Shown here one piece after another: positions 25,357-34,627 of a stretch of DNA of 64,000 bases. The notes under the pieces are model-generated. The model saw only the letters and a program-made list of their open reading frames with translations, ran no database searches and was not told where the DNA came from. How positions within the stretch are numbered: position 1 is the stretch's first letter; every line of letters begins with the position of its first letter. The DNA comes from Streptomyces sp. NBC_01214. Its GTDB lineage: Bacteria; Actinomycetota; Actinomycetes; Streptomycetales; Streptomycetaceae. The position numbers and the translations under genes are program-made. Where the stretch lies: NCBI RefSeq assembly GCF_026340975.1, contig NZ_JAPEOS010000003.1:1302001-1366000 (forward strand), written 5' to 3'.

Positions 25357-28300
25357 GTGGCCCAACGCGACAACCGGTCCCCACGAGCCTTGCGGCCCAC
25401 CAGGCCGGCCAGGCCCGCACGGTCCTTACGCGCGGCACTCGCCGCCCTCACCTCGGTCCTGCTCCTGCCGATCGGCGCGGGCGTCGCCGCGGCCGCGCCG
25501 GACCCCGGCCCCGCCGCCCCGACCGCGGCCGAGCGCAAGATCGAACCGCGGCTCCGCGCCCAGCTCGACGACTCCGCCAAGGCGGCCTTCTGGGTCTACC
25601 TCGACAGCGCCGCCGACCTCACCGCCGCGGGGAAGCAGCAGACCCGCGCCGCCAAGGCCGAAACGGTTCTGCGGATCAAGAAGGACCACGCCGCGCGCAG
25701 CCAGGCCGAGGTCGTCAAGGCCCTGCAGGGCGCCGGAGCCGAGTACACCTCGTACTGGATCGTCAACGCCGTGCGCGTCGTCGGCAGCCAGAAGCTCGCC
25801 GGGACCCTCGCCCAGCGGCCCGAGGTCGCCCGGATCGACGCCGACGACAAGGTCGACCTCCCCAAGCCCACCGAGGGCCAGCGGGAGAAGGCCGTCGCCG
25901 ACGCCGTCGAGTGGAACATCGACCGGATCAAGGCCCCGCAGGTCTGGGACCAGGTCGGCGTGCGCGGCGAGGGCATCGTCGTCGCCAACATCGACAGCGG
26001 CGTGGACTACACCCACCCGGCCGTGAACAACCAGTACCGCGGCAAGAAGGCGGACGGCACCTACGACCACGCCTACAACTGGTTCGACCCGGCGGGCGTG
26101 TGCACCACCGCGGCCCCCTGCGACAACAACGACCACGGCACCCACACCATGGGCACGATGGTCGGCGACGACGGCGGCGCCAACAAGATCGGCGTGGCCC
26201 CCGGCGCCAAGTGGATCGCGGCCAAGGGCTGCGAGTCGAACTCCTGCTCCGAGGCCTCCCTCCTCGCCTCGGGCCAGTGGATCGTCGCCCCGACCGATCC
26301 GAGCGGCCAGAACCCGCGGCCCGATCTCGCCCCGCACATCGTCAACAACTCCTGGGGCGGGAGCGGCGGCGACACCTGGTACCAGCAGATCGTCGACACC
26401 TGGCGGGCCGCCGGCATCTTCCCGGCCTTCTCCAACGGGAACGCGGGCCCGAGCTGCAACACCGCCGGCTCGCCCGGCGACTACGCCAGCTCCTACAGCT
26501 CCGGCGCCTTCGACATCAACAACGCCATCGCGTCCTTCTCCTCGCGCGGCGCCGGCCCCGGCGGCATCGTCAAGCCGAACATCGCCGCCCCCGGCGTGAA
26601 CGTCCGCTCCTCCGTCCCCGGCGGCGGGTACGAGGCCTTCTCCGGCACCTCGATGGCCTCGCCGCACACCGCGGCCGCGGTCGCCCTGCTCTGGTCCGCC
26701 GCGCCCGCCCTGGAGGGCGACATCGCGCAGACCGAGTCGCTCCTGGACGGCACCGCCCTGGACACCGACAGCAGCCAGTGCGGGGGCAACGCCGCCGACA
26801 ACAACGTCTTCGGCGAGGGTCGTCTCGACGTCCTCGCCGCCGTGAACGCCGCCCCGCGCGGCGCCATCGGCTCGCTCGGCGGCACCGTACGCTCCGGCGA
26901 CCAGCCCGTCGCCGGCGTGAAGATCACCGCCGACGGCCCGATCGACCGTACGACCACCACCGCGGCCGACGGCAGCTACCGCTTCGCCTCCCTCTCGGTC
27001 GGCGACTACGTCCTGACCGCCGCCAAGTTCGGCTACGGGCAGCAGACCGGGACGGCCACGGTCACCGAGAACGGCACCGCCACGGGCGACTTCACCCTCA
27101 CCCAGGCGCCTTCCGGCAAGCTCACCGGCACCGTCTCCTCGGCCGCCGGCCCCGCCGCGGGAGCCTCCGTCACCATCGCCGACACCCCGGTGACCGCGAC
27201 CACCGACGCCCAGGGCCGCTTCGAGGTCACCCTGCCGCACGGCACGTACGACGTGAACGCCACCCTCGCCTCCCGCTGCGTCACCGGCGGCACGGCGAAG
27301 GTCACCGTCGCCGGCGACGCCACCGTCGCGGTCAACCTGCCCGAACGCACCGACGGCTACGGCTACGCCTGCGCCGCCGCCGGCGACCGCCCGTACGTCG
27401 AGGGCACCCGCCAGCTCGCGCTCACCGGTGACAACACCACCGAGCGCGTCGACCTACCCTTCCCGCTGCCCCTGTACGGCAAGACGTACGGCCAGGCCTG
27501 GATCGGCACCAACGGCACCGTCAGCTTCGGCGGCAACAACACCGGCGACATCAACGGGGACCTCCCGAGCACGGCCACGCCCAACGCGGCCCTGTACCCG
27601 TTCTGGGACGACCTGGTCGTCGGCGCCGCGGGCAGCGGCTCGGGCGTCTTCACCGGCGTCACCGGCACCGCTCCGCACCGCAGCTACGTGATCGAGTGGC
27701 GCCAGGTGTCCCACTGGTCGGCCCAGGCCGACAAGTTCTCCTTCTCGGCCACGATCGGCGAGGACGGCACCGTCTCCTACTCCTACAAGGGGACCGGCGG
27801 CACCGGCATCAAGGGCGGCTCCACGGCCACGGTCGGCGTGGAGAACGCGGCCGGCACCGACGCCTTCAAGTACTCCTTCAACACCGCGGTCATCACGGAC
27901 GGCCTCTCCATCGCCTTCCGGACCACCAAGAGCGGTGTGGTGGCGGGCCGGGTGCTCGACGCCAACGACGGCAACGGCGTCGCGGGCGCAACGGTGACCG
28001 TCGGCACCGGTGACACGGCGGTCTCCGCCACCACGGCGGCGGACGGCGGATACGTCGTCCAGAGCCCGTCCGGCGCGCTCCCCGTCTCGCTGACGGCTCC
28101 GCAGTACGAGTCCGCCACGGCGACGGTGAACGTGAAGGCCGCCGACGTCACGGCGGTGACCCAGTCCCTGCGCACCGGAAAGGTGACGGCCTCCAAGCCG
28201 TCCGTCGAGGTCGTCCTCACGGCGAACCAGCAGCGGACACGGACGCTGGAGCTGACCAACCCGGGCCTGGGCACGGAGTTCACGGTGTCCGAGGACGCGA

Positions 28301-28965
28301 CCTGGCTGACCGCCACGCCGGCCACCGGCACCCTCGCGACCGGCGCGAAGGTCCCGGTCACCCTTTCGGTGGACACCACCGGACTGACCCCGGGCGCGGT
28401 CCTCACCGCCGACCTGAAGATCACCTCGGCGAGCGGCCGGACCCCGGTCCTCTCCGTCCCGGTCAAGGTCGTCGTTCCGCGCTACCAGGTCGGCGTGGAC
28501 GCCGGATCCGGCTACGCCACCACGGACAGCCTGGGTGACGCCTGGTCCCCGGACCGCAAGTACACGAAGGGCTCCTACGGCTACCAGGGCGACGGAACCG
28601 TCCAGTCCACCGGCCGCACCATCGCCGGCACGGACGACCAGCGGATGTTCCGCAACGCCCGGGAGGGCATGTACGAGTACCGCTTCGACAACGTGCCGAA
28701 CGGCACCTACACGGTGGAGCTGGGCTTCGCGGAGCTCTCCTCGACCAAGCCGAACAAGCGCGTCTTCGACGTCCTGGCGGAGGGCACGCAGGTCCTGCCC
28801 TCCCTGGACATCTCCCTGGAGGCGGGCACGTACACGGCCCTGACCCGTACGTACACGGTCACGGTCACGGACGGAGTGCTCAACGTCCGCTTCGTCACGC
28901 ACAGCAAGTTCGGCAAGCCCCTGCTGAACACCCTGCGGGTGACGGACCGCCCGGACAAGAGCTAG
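25357..28965 (+). CDS. Secreted multidomain subtilisin-like protease
   Basis: A 1202-aa exported S8 protease. GTG 25357 has an excellent site (GAGGAG at 25344-25349), better than the in-frame ATG at 25291. Domains: signal peptide to about 45; an I9-like propeptide to about 165; catalytic domain with Asp213 (IDSGVDYTHP), His260 (DHGTHTMG) and Ser432 (SGTSMASPH); two carboxypeptidase-regulatory-like beta domains (about 510-665); a beta-rich domain with WIGTNGTVSFGGNNTGDING; another regulatory-like repeat; an Ig-like segment; and a C-terminal malectin domain (VGVDAGSGYATTDSLGDAW to the end), a fold that binds carbohydrate. It likely digests extracellular protein while held to a glycan. Confidence 0.92.
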   Translation: MAQRDNRSPRALRPTRPARPARSLRAALAALTSVLLLPIGAGVAAAAPDPGPAAPTAAERKIEPRLRAQLDDSAKAAFWVYLDSAADLTAAGKQQTRAAKAETVLRIKKDHAARSQAEVVKALQGAGAEYTSYWIVNAVRVVGSQKLAGTLAQRPEVARIDADDKVDLPKPTEGQREKAVADAVEWNIDRIKAPQVWDQVGVRGEGIVVANIDSGVDYTHPAVNNQYRGKKADGTYDHAYNWFDPAGVCTTAAPCDNNDHGTHTMGTMVGDDGGANKIGVAPGAKWIAAKGCESNSCSEASLLASGQWIVAPTDPSGQNPRPDLAPHIVNNSWGGSGGDTWYQQIVDTWRAAGIFPAFSNGNAGPSCNTAGSPGDYASSYSSGAFDINNAIASFSSRGAGPGGIVKPNIAAPGVNVRSSVPGGGYEAFSGTSMASPHTAAAVALLWSAAPALEGDIAQTESLLDGTALDTDSSQCGGNAADNNVFGEGRLDVLAAVNAAPRGAIGSLGGTVRSGDQPVAGVKITADGPIDRTTTTAADGSYRFASLSVGDYVLTAAKFGYGQQTGTATVTENGTATGDFTLTQAPSGKLTGTVSSAAGPAAGASVTIADTPVTATTDAQGRFEVTLPHGTYDVNATLASRCVTGGTAKVTVAGDATVAVNLPERTDGYGYACAAAGDRPYVEGTRQLALTGDNTTERVDLPFPLPLYGKTYGQAWIGTNGTVSFGGNNTGDINGDLPSTATPNAALYPFWDDLVVGAAGSGSGVFTGVTGTAPHRSYVIEWRQVSHWSAQADKFSFSATIGEDGTVSYSYKGTGGTGIKGGSTATVGVENAAGTDAFKYSFNTAVITDGLSIAFRTTKSGVVAGRVLDANDGNGVAGATVTVGTGDTAVSATTAADGGYVVQSPSGALPVSLTAPQYESATATVNVKAADVTAVTQSLRTGKVTASKPSVEVVLTANQQRTRTLELTNPGLGTEFTVSEDATWLTATPATGTLATGAKVPVTLSVDTTGLTPGAVLTADLKITSASGRTPVLSVPVKVVVPRYQVGVDAGSGYATTDSLGDAWSPDRKYTKGSYGYQGDGTVQSTGRTIAGTDDQRMFRNAREGMYEYRFDNVPNGTYTVELGFAELSSTKPNKRVFDVLAEGTQVLPSLDISLEAGTYTALTRTYTVTVTDGVLNVRFVTHSKFGKPLLNTLRVTDRPDKS

Positions 28966-28983
28966 CCCGGCCGGTAGGACGCG

Positions 28984-29013
28984 GGGGCGGGGTGCCTGCG
29001 GGCGCCCCGCCCC
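28984..29013 (+). terminator. Strong hairpin after the subtilase gene
   Basis: 12-bp arms ggggcggggtgc / gcgccccgcccc with one G-T pair and a 6-nt loop, 18 bp past the stop, followed by a short ttccc. Confidence 0.7.
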
Positions 29014-29116
29014 TTCCCGCTCGCTGCTGCTCCGCGGGGGCATTCGGGTGGCGGGAGCGCGGGATCCGCAGCGGCCTGCCGACGGGCCGCCACCCGGCTC
29101 GTTAACGTGGGCGACC

Positions 29117-29899
29117 ATGACCCCCCTGTGCGACCAGGCCACCGCCGTTCGGGCCCTCGTGGAGTCCGCCGACCCCGGGGCGGTGTGGGCCGTCGGCGGA
29201 CCCGAGGGCCCCCGAGCGGGTTCGGACGGCGGGCACCCCGCCGACGCCGCCCTCGACGTGGACGGCCTCAGCGGCGTCCTCGCGCTCTGGCCGGTCATCG
29301 GCAGCCTCGTCGACGAGGGCGCACTACGGCTGCACACGCCGCTCGCCGCCTACGGGGACACGGCCGCCGAGGGCGTCCCCGCCGGGACCACCGCCCACCA
29401 CCTCCTCACGCACCCGGGCGGGACCGCCGCCCCCACCCACCTCACCCACCTCACCCGCCTCGCCGAGCAGCTCTCCGGCAGCCCGCTCGCCGACCTCGCG
29501 GCCACCCGGGTCTGGCACCCCCTGGGCATGACCGGCACCCGCTTCGTCGACGGCGCCCTCCGTGCGCCCCTCGCCGACCTCCTCCGCTTCCTGCGCCACC
29601 TCCTGCATCCGGGAGACCCGGTGGACCCGCTTGCTCCGGCGGTCCCGGCAGGCATCAGCCGCGCCTGGACCGCCGAGTCGCTCCGGATCCGCACCGGCGA
29701 ACTGACCCCTGCCCGCGGCCTGCTCTGGGACCCCGCCCCGCACGGAGTCTGGACCCACCACGCCCCGCAGGACGCCGGCCCGGCCCTCTGGGTCTCCCCC
29801 CGCCACCACCGCTGGGCGGTCCTGCTGCCGACCGCCGGGCGCGCCGCGCCGCGCCACGCCTTCCGCGAGGCCGCTTTCGCCCCAACTACCGCTGAATGA
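29117..29899 (+). CDS. Beta-lactamase/serine hydrolase homologue lacking the SxxK motif
   Basis: A 260-aa protein resembling class C-type serine hydrolases through its middle: GLSGVLALWPVIGSLVDEGA, TTAHHLLTHPGGT, WHPLGMTGTRFVDGALRAPL and a C-terminal HHRWAVLLPTAGR. In active members the first of these reads ASxTK; here it is LSGVL, so the lysine needed for catalysis is missing, and no YxN motif is obvious. It is also shorter than the usual 330-400 aa. It may be a non-catalytic binding protein or a decaying gene. ATG at 29117; the frame opens at 29048. Confidence 0.65.
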   Translation: MTPLCDQATAVRALVESADPGAVWAVGGPEGPRAGSDGGHPADAALDVDGLSGVLALWPVIGSLVDEGALRLHTPLAAYGDTAAEGVPAGTTAHHLLTHPGGTAAPTHLTHLTRLAEQLSGSPLADLAATRVWHPLGMTGTRFVDGALRAPLADLLRFLRHLLHPGDPVDPLAPAVPAGISRAWTAESLRIRTGELTPARGLLWDPAPHGVWTHHAPQDAGPALWVSPRHHRWAVLLPTAGRAAPRHAFREAAFAPTTAE

Positions 29900-29949
29900 C
29901 GGTCTGTTGTGTGAGATCCTGGAGGTCGCACCCAGGAGGTCACGGCCAT

Positions 29950-30458
29950 ATGAAGAAGACCCGCCGGCGCGACCGGGACGTACCCGGGCCGTCTTCACCG
30001 TGGGACGAGGTCGTACCGGGCCTGTGGATGGGCGGCCACTACTGGACCGACCCGGCCGGTGAGCTGTGGCCCGTCGTGGTGGGGGACGAGTTCGACCTCG
30101 TCATCAGCCTCTTCACCCGGACCGGCCACGGCCCGGGACCACGTGCCGAGCACGTCGTGGGGGAGATCCCGGACGCCAAGCTCACCGCCGACCAGCTCCA
30201 CACCGTGCAGCGCCTCGCCCGCACCGCGGGACTTGCCCTCGACTCGGGCCTCACCACGCTGGTCCGCTGCCACTCGGGCTACAACAGGTCCGGCCTCGTC
30301 GTCGCCCAGTGCCTCGTCGACGGGGGACTGACACCCGCCGAGGCCGTCGCCCGAGTGCGCCGCGGCCGCTCGCCGTGGGCCCTGAACAACGAGGCCTTCA
30401 CTCCTACCTCACCGCCGGGCTGGACGTCGCGGCGCTGCTGGTCGGGTTGGACCCCTGA
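29950..30458 (+). pseudogene. Dual-specificity-type protein phosphatase with 3' frameshift
   Basis: ATG 29950 follows AGGAGGT at 9 bp. The frame encodes a small phosphatase: PWDEVVPGLWMGGHYWTDPA, then the catalytic CX5R loop VRCHSGYNRSGLVVAQCLVD and AVARVRRGRSPWALNNEAF. Right after EAF the expected ending (H)SYLTAGLDVAALLVGLDP is found only in another frame (to 30458), consistent with loss of one C near 30400. In its own frame translation runs on to 30726 into the P450 gene. The catalytic part is intact, so the product may still work if the frameshift is real, and it could equally be a sequencing slip. Confidence 0.7.
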
Positions 30459-30548
30459 CGTGGTCCTCGGGGCGCGGAGTGCGCAGGTGGGACGTACGGT
30501 GATGCCGTTGTCGCCGAGTGTTGTCGCTCCCGCTGCGGAGGTACACGG

Positions 30549-32108
30549 ATGCGTACGGTCCAAGGGGCCGCCCTCGACGGGCTCCGAGCACGGGTACGGG
30601 CCCTCGCCGCCCGGCGCCGCCCCGAGCGGGCCGGTCGGTCACCCCGCAGCGGAGCCCCGCTCGCGGACCGCGGGCCCGCGGTGCCGGGGCTGGGCGCGGA
30701 ATCCCCCGGCCGGCGGACGTCCGTAAAACAATCGTTGCGGTACGCGGTCCCGGCCACCGCCCCGGCCCCCGCCCCGGCCGCGGAAACCGCCGCCCGGGCG
30801 GCCCTCGCCGGTTTCGGCGTCCTGCTGCACGCCCTGGTCCGGCCCCGCCCCGGCGAGGTGCGGACCTCGGCCGCCGCACTGCGGGCCCTGCGCGCACGGC
30901 GCGGGGACGCGCCCGCCCTGGTCCGCACCCGCTCCGGGCGGACCGTCCTCGTCCTCCTCGACCCGCAGGACCTGCGCCGCTTCTACGCCGAACCCGTCAG
31001 CGTCCTCGCGGCGGCCCCGCCGGACAAGTGCCGGGGCTCGAACCCCGAGGAACCCGACGATTCCGGCTGCTCGCGCGGCGAGCCCGGCGCGGAGCGGCGC
31101 GAGGTCAGCGCCGAGGTGCTGGCCACGGGCCGGCCCGTGCACCCCTCCTGCGGGCCCTTCCTCGCGGCCCTCGCAGAGGAGGCCCGGCACCTGACCGGCT
31201 CCGCACCCGCGACCGGCACCTCCACCCGCACCGCCGCCTCCACCCGCACCGGCCCCATCACCCTCGACCTCGCCCGCGCCCGCTACGCCGTGCACCGCGC
31301 CGCCCGGCGGATCGTGCTCGGCGACGCGGCAGCCGCGGACCAGCAGCTGAGCGGATGGCTCACCCAGCTGCGCGCCGAGGGCAGGGGTACACGCGGTGGC
31401 CGGGTGCGCGCCGCCCGTTCCGTACACGACAAGGCCCGCGCCCGCATCGAGGAGTACGCCTCCCGGGCGGGCGGCGACACCCTCGTCGGTCGGGCCGCCC
31501 GCCTCGCCGATCCGACCGGAACCCTGGACCCCGTCGGCCAGGCCCAGCACTGGCTGCTGGCCATGGACGCCGTCCCGGACACGTTGCTGCGCACCCTGCT
31601 CCTGCTCGGGGCGCACCCCGCGGAGCAGGACCTGGCGGTGGCCGAGGCCGCCGCCGAAGTCGCCGCCGGTGCGGAGCGGGGCGAACTGCCCAGGCTGCGG
31701 GCCTGCGTCCGGGAGTCCCTGCGGCTGTACCCGGTGGTGCCCGACCTGATCCGCGTCACCCGCGCCGAGACCGAATGGCGGGGCGTGCGCTACCCGGCCG
31801 GCACCTCGGTGCTGGTGCCCGCCGCGTTCCACCAGCGCGACCCCGAACGGGTCCCGGCCGCGCACGTGTTCGTGCCCGGCCGGTGGAAGAACCCGGGTGC
31901 CGACCAGGACATCCGGATGGCGCCCTTCAGCCACGGGGGCGGCCGCTGCCCGGGTGACCAGCTCGGCCTGATGGCCACCGCCGCGCTCTGCGCCGAGGTG
32001 CTGCGCGGCCATCGGGTCACGGGCACCCGGCCGGTGCTGGACCCGGTGGGACCGCTGCCCGCGACGCTCGCCCCACAGGGCATCCGGCTCACGCTCACCC
32101 GCCGCTGA
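30549..32108 (+). CDS. Cytochrome P450
   Basis: A 519-aa haem monooxygenase, soluble. GGAGG precedes the ATG. The K-helix ExxR is in CVRESLRLYPVVPD, and the haem loop is APFSHGGGRCPGDQLG with the thiolate cysteine. The I-helix region reads HWLLAMDAVPDTLLRTLLLL, without the common AGxxT oxygen-activating motif, seen in a distinct actinobacterial P450 group. The first 70 residues are Arg/Ala/Pro rich and unusual, and a TGTSTRTAASTRTGP insert lies mid-protein. It is followed by an unknown gene on the same strand; the substrate is not known and no ferredoxin is adjacent. Confidence 0.85.
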   Translation: MRTVQGAALDGLRARVRALAARRRPERAGRSPRSGAPLADRGPAVPGLGAESPGRRTSVKQSLRYAVPATAPAPAPAAETAARAALAGFGVLLHALVRPRPGEVRTSAAALRALRARRGDAPALVRTRSGRTVLVLLDPQDLRRFYAEPVSVLAAAPPDKCRGSNPEEPDDSGCSRGEPGAERREVSAEVLATGRPVHPSCGPFLAALAEEARHLTGSAPATGTSTRTAASTRTGPITLDLARARYAVHRAARRIVLGDAAAADQQLSGWLTQLRAEGRGTRGGRVRAARSVHDKARARIEEYASRAGGDTLVGRAARLADPTGTLDPVGQAQHWLLAMDAVPDTLLRTLLLLGAHPAEQDLAVAEAAAEVAAGAERGELPRLRACVRESLRLYPVVPDLIRVTRAETEWRGVRYPAGTSVLVPAAFHQRDPERVPAAHVFVPGRWKNPGADQDIRMAPFSHGGGRCPGDQLGLMATAALCAEVLRGHRVTGTRPVLDPVGPLPATLAPQGIRLTLTRR

Positions 32109-32185
32109 GGGCGCCGCGGCGCCCGACCCGGTCCCCGTCCGCGCCCGACGTCGTTCGCTCTCGTCGGACCTTGACGGATCCTGCC

Positions 32186-32252
32186 CGACCCCGTCCGCCC
32201 GTGCTCGACCCCGTCCGTGCTCGACCCCGTCCGTCCCTGCCCGACCCCGTCC
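32186..32252 (+). repeat. Repeated cgaccccgtcc cores before the next start
   Basis: The 11-mer cgaccccgtcc begins at 32186, 32206, 32222 and 32242, spaced 20, 16 and 20 bp, in the 180-bp gap between the P450 gene and the next start. Slippage repeat or a multi-copy binding site; no coding sense. Confidence 0.65.
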
Positions 32253-32287
32253 GTCCCCGAGCCCCTGCCGAACCCCACGAGGATCAC

Positions 32288-33232
32288 ATGCCCGACGCCG
32301 CGACCTCCGCGTCCACCGCCCCGGACATCGACCTGCTCGACGCCCCGTGCCGCGCCCTCGCCGAGGCCGCCGACGCGGTCGGCGAGGCCGCCCGCTACGC
32401 CTCCGGCCTGGCCTTCGGCGCCCGGCTGCCGGCGGTCGCCCTCGCTCGGGGCGGCCGTACCCGGCTCGGCTGGCGCACCCTACTGCGTACGCTCACCGAC
32501 CCGTCGGGCCTCGGCTGGGCCCCGCGCGGCCGGGGCGTGGCCCGGGCCGGGCGGCTCGCCGGAATCCTGGCGGGCCGGGAGAGCCTCGCGATCAGCATCG
32601 CCGTCTGCGGGTTGAAGGCCCGGATCCGGGCCGCGAGTGCCGGCCACCCCGAACTGTTCGACGATCCCGGCGCGGCCGCGGTCCTGGGAGCCGTCCGAGC
32701 GGGCCGCCAGGGCGAGGCCGTCCGGCTGTTCCGCGCCATCATGCGCGAGCGCGGCGCCGAGCACGCCTTCGCGCTGCTCGCCCCGTCCTTCGCCGACATC
32801 CTCGCCTGGCACGCACTGACCGACGCGAACCCCTTCAACGACCACGCCGGTTGGCAGGTCGCCACCGGCCGGGCCGAGACCGCCGAACCGGCCCTCGGGC
32901 TCGGCGCCGCCTTCTGGGCCCTCTGCGACCGAGGTACGGGTCTACCCGAAGGGCCGGCCGCGACGGGGGCCGCGCCCACCCGCGGCCCGGCCCGCCGCCG
33001 GGTCACGGACCGGCCGCCCCGGCCGGCGCCGCGGCCGCCGGACGGCGGCCTGAGCGGTCACGCCGCCGCACTGCGCACGCACGCGTTCCGGCTGTACGGG
33101 GTGGCCGGAACGCGGGAGTGGCACGGTCCGCAGACCGAGGCCCTGCGGGCCGAGGTCACCAGGCTCGCCGCGCGCTGCGCCACGGCGGCGGGCGGGCTCG
33201 CGCTGGCCGCCGCCCAGCTACAGGACCAGTGA
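32288..33232 (+). CDS. Hypothetical protein, 314 aa, downstream of P450
   Basis: Not recognised. The ATG at 32288 follows GAGGA; 314 aa. Mostly helical, with an Ala/Arg-rich N-terminal part (AARYASGLAFGARLPAVALA), a core AISIAVCGLKARIRAASAGH and FALLAPSFADILAWHALTDA, a Pro-rich linker near 240, and a helical end. No signal peptide or clear membrane helix. Placed after the P450, it may belong to the same unit, though the 180-bp repeat-rich gap could hold its own promoter. Its 3' end overlaps the converging gluconate transporter by 15 bp. Confidence 0.55.
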   Translation: MPDAATSASTAPDIDLLDAPCRALAEAADAVGEAARYASGLAFGARLPAVALARGGRTRLGWRTLLRTLTDPSGLGWAPRGRGVARAGRLAGILAGRESLAISIAVCGLKARIRAASAGHPELFDDPGAAAVLGAVRAGRQGEAVRLFRAIMRERGAEHAFALLAPSFADILAWHALTDANPFNDHAGWQVATGRAETAEPALGLGAAFWALCDRGTGLPEGPAATGAAPTRGPARRRVTDRPPRPAPRPPDGGLSGHAAALRTHAFRLYGVAGTREWHGPQTEALRAEVTRLAARCATAAGGLALAAAQLQDQ

Positions 33233-34615
33233 CAGCAGCAGCACGAGGCCCAGGCCGACCACCGAGATGATGGTCTCCATCACCGACCACGTCTTCAGGG
33301 TCTGACCGACCGTCATCCCGAAGTACTCCTTGACCAGCCAGAAGCCGGCATCGTTGACATGGCTGAAGAACAGCGAGCCGGCCCCGATGGCCAGGACCAG
33401 CAGTGCGGTCCCGGTCGTGGACATGTCCGCCGCGAGCGGGGCCACCAGCCCGGCCGCCGAAATGGTGGCCACCGTCGCCGAGCCGGTGGCCAGGCGGATG
33501 GCCACGGCGATCAGCCAGGCCAGCAACAGGGTCGGCACGGCCCAGTCCTTGGACACGTCCAGGATCATCTGACCCACGCCCACGTCGATCAGCGTCTGCT
33601 TGAAGCCGCCGCCCGCGCCCACGATCAGGAGGATGCCCGCGATCGGGGCCAGGGACTTGTCCACCGTGGCCGAGATCCGCGCCCGGGTGAAGCCGGCGGC
33701 CCGGCCGAGCGTGAACATGGCCACCAGGACGGCCGCGAGCAGCGCGATCATCGGGGAGCCCGCGACGTCGGTCACGCGCTGCACCGGGTTGGCGGGGTCG
33801 TCGACCACGATGTCGACGAGGGCCTTGACGAGCATCAACGCCACCGGGAGCAGCACGGTGAACACCGTGGCCCCGAACCGGGGGCGGTGCTCCAACTCGG
33901 CCGAGGGGCGCGCCGCGATCATGCGCTCCGGCGCCGGGATGTCCACCCACCGCGCCGCATAACGGGAGAACAGCGGCCCGGCGATGATCACGGTCGGGAT
34001 CGCCACGAGCACCCCGAGCCCGAGGGTGACCCCGAGGTTCGCGTGGAGCGCGTCGATGGCGACGAGGGGTCCGGGGTGCGGCGGGACCAGCCCGTGCATC
34101 ACCGACAGGCCGGCCAGCGCCGGGATGCCGATCCGCATCAGCGAGTAGTTCCCCCGCTTGGCGACCAGCAGCACCACCGGGATCAGCAGCACGATGCCGA
34201 CCTCGAAGAAGAGCGGCAGCCCGATCACCGAGGCGATCAGCACCATCGCCCACGGCATGGCCCGGCCCTTGGCCCGGGCGAGGATCGTGTCGACGATCTC
34301 GTCCGCGCCGCCCGAGTCCGCGAGCAGCTTGCCGAGGATCGCGCCGAGCGCGATCAGTACGCCGACGCCCGCGACCGTGGCGCCGAGTCCGGCGGTGAAG
34401 CTGGCGATGGTCTTGGCCAGCGGTGCGCCGGCGAAGACCCCGAGGGCCAGCGAGCCGACCGTCAGGGCCAGGAAGGCGTGCAGTGCGAAGCGGGTGATGA
34501 GCAGGACGATGACGGCTATGCCCGCCAGGACGGCTATCCCCAGCTGGGTGTTCCCGGCCGAGGTGATCGGTCCGGGGGCGGCCGCTGCCAGAGTCTCGAC
34601 GCTGAGACCGGTCAC
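33218..34615 (-). CDS. gntP: Gluconate:proton symporter (GntP family)
   Basis: A 465-aa inner-membrane symporter that imports gluconate. About 12-14 hydrophobic helices span it; conserved blocks of the family include LPLFFEVGIVLLIPVVLLVA, GIPALAGLSVMHGLVPPHPG and LFFSHVNDAGFWLVKEYFGM. It starts 12 bp after the gluconokinase stop and shares its transcript. With GntK it makes 6-phosphogluconate for the pentose phosphate pathway. Confidence 0.94.
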   Translation of the reverse strand: MTGLSVETLAAAAPGPITSAGNTQLGIAVLAGIAVIVLLITRFALHAFLALTVGSLALGVFAGAPLAKTIASFTAGLGATVAGVGVLIALGAILGKLLADSGGADEIVDTILARAKGRAMPWAMVLIASVIGLPLFFEVGIVLLIPVVLLVAKRGNYSLMRIGIPALAGLSVMHGLVPPHPGPLVAIDALHANLGVTLGLGVLVAIPTVIIAGPLFSRYAARWVDIPAPERMIAARPSAELEHRPRFGATVFTVLLPVALMLVKALVDIVVDDPANPVQRVTDVAGSPMIALLAAVLVAMFTLGRAAGFTRARISATVDKSLAPIAGILLIVGAGGGFKQTLIDVGVGQMILDVSKDWAVPTLLLAWLIAVAIRLATGSATVATISAAGLVAPLAADMSTTGTALLVLAIGAGSLFFSHVNDAGFWLVKEYFGMTVGQTLKTWSVMETIISVVGLGLVLLLSLVL

Positions 34616-34627
34616 GGTGGGGATTCC

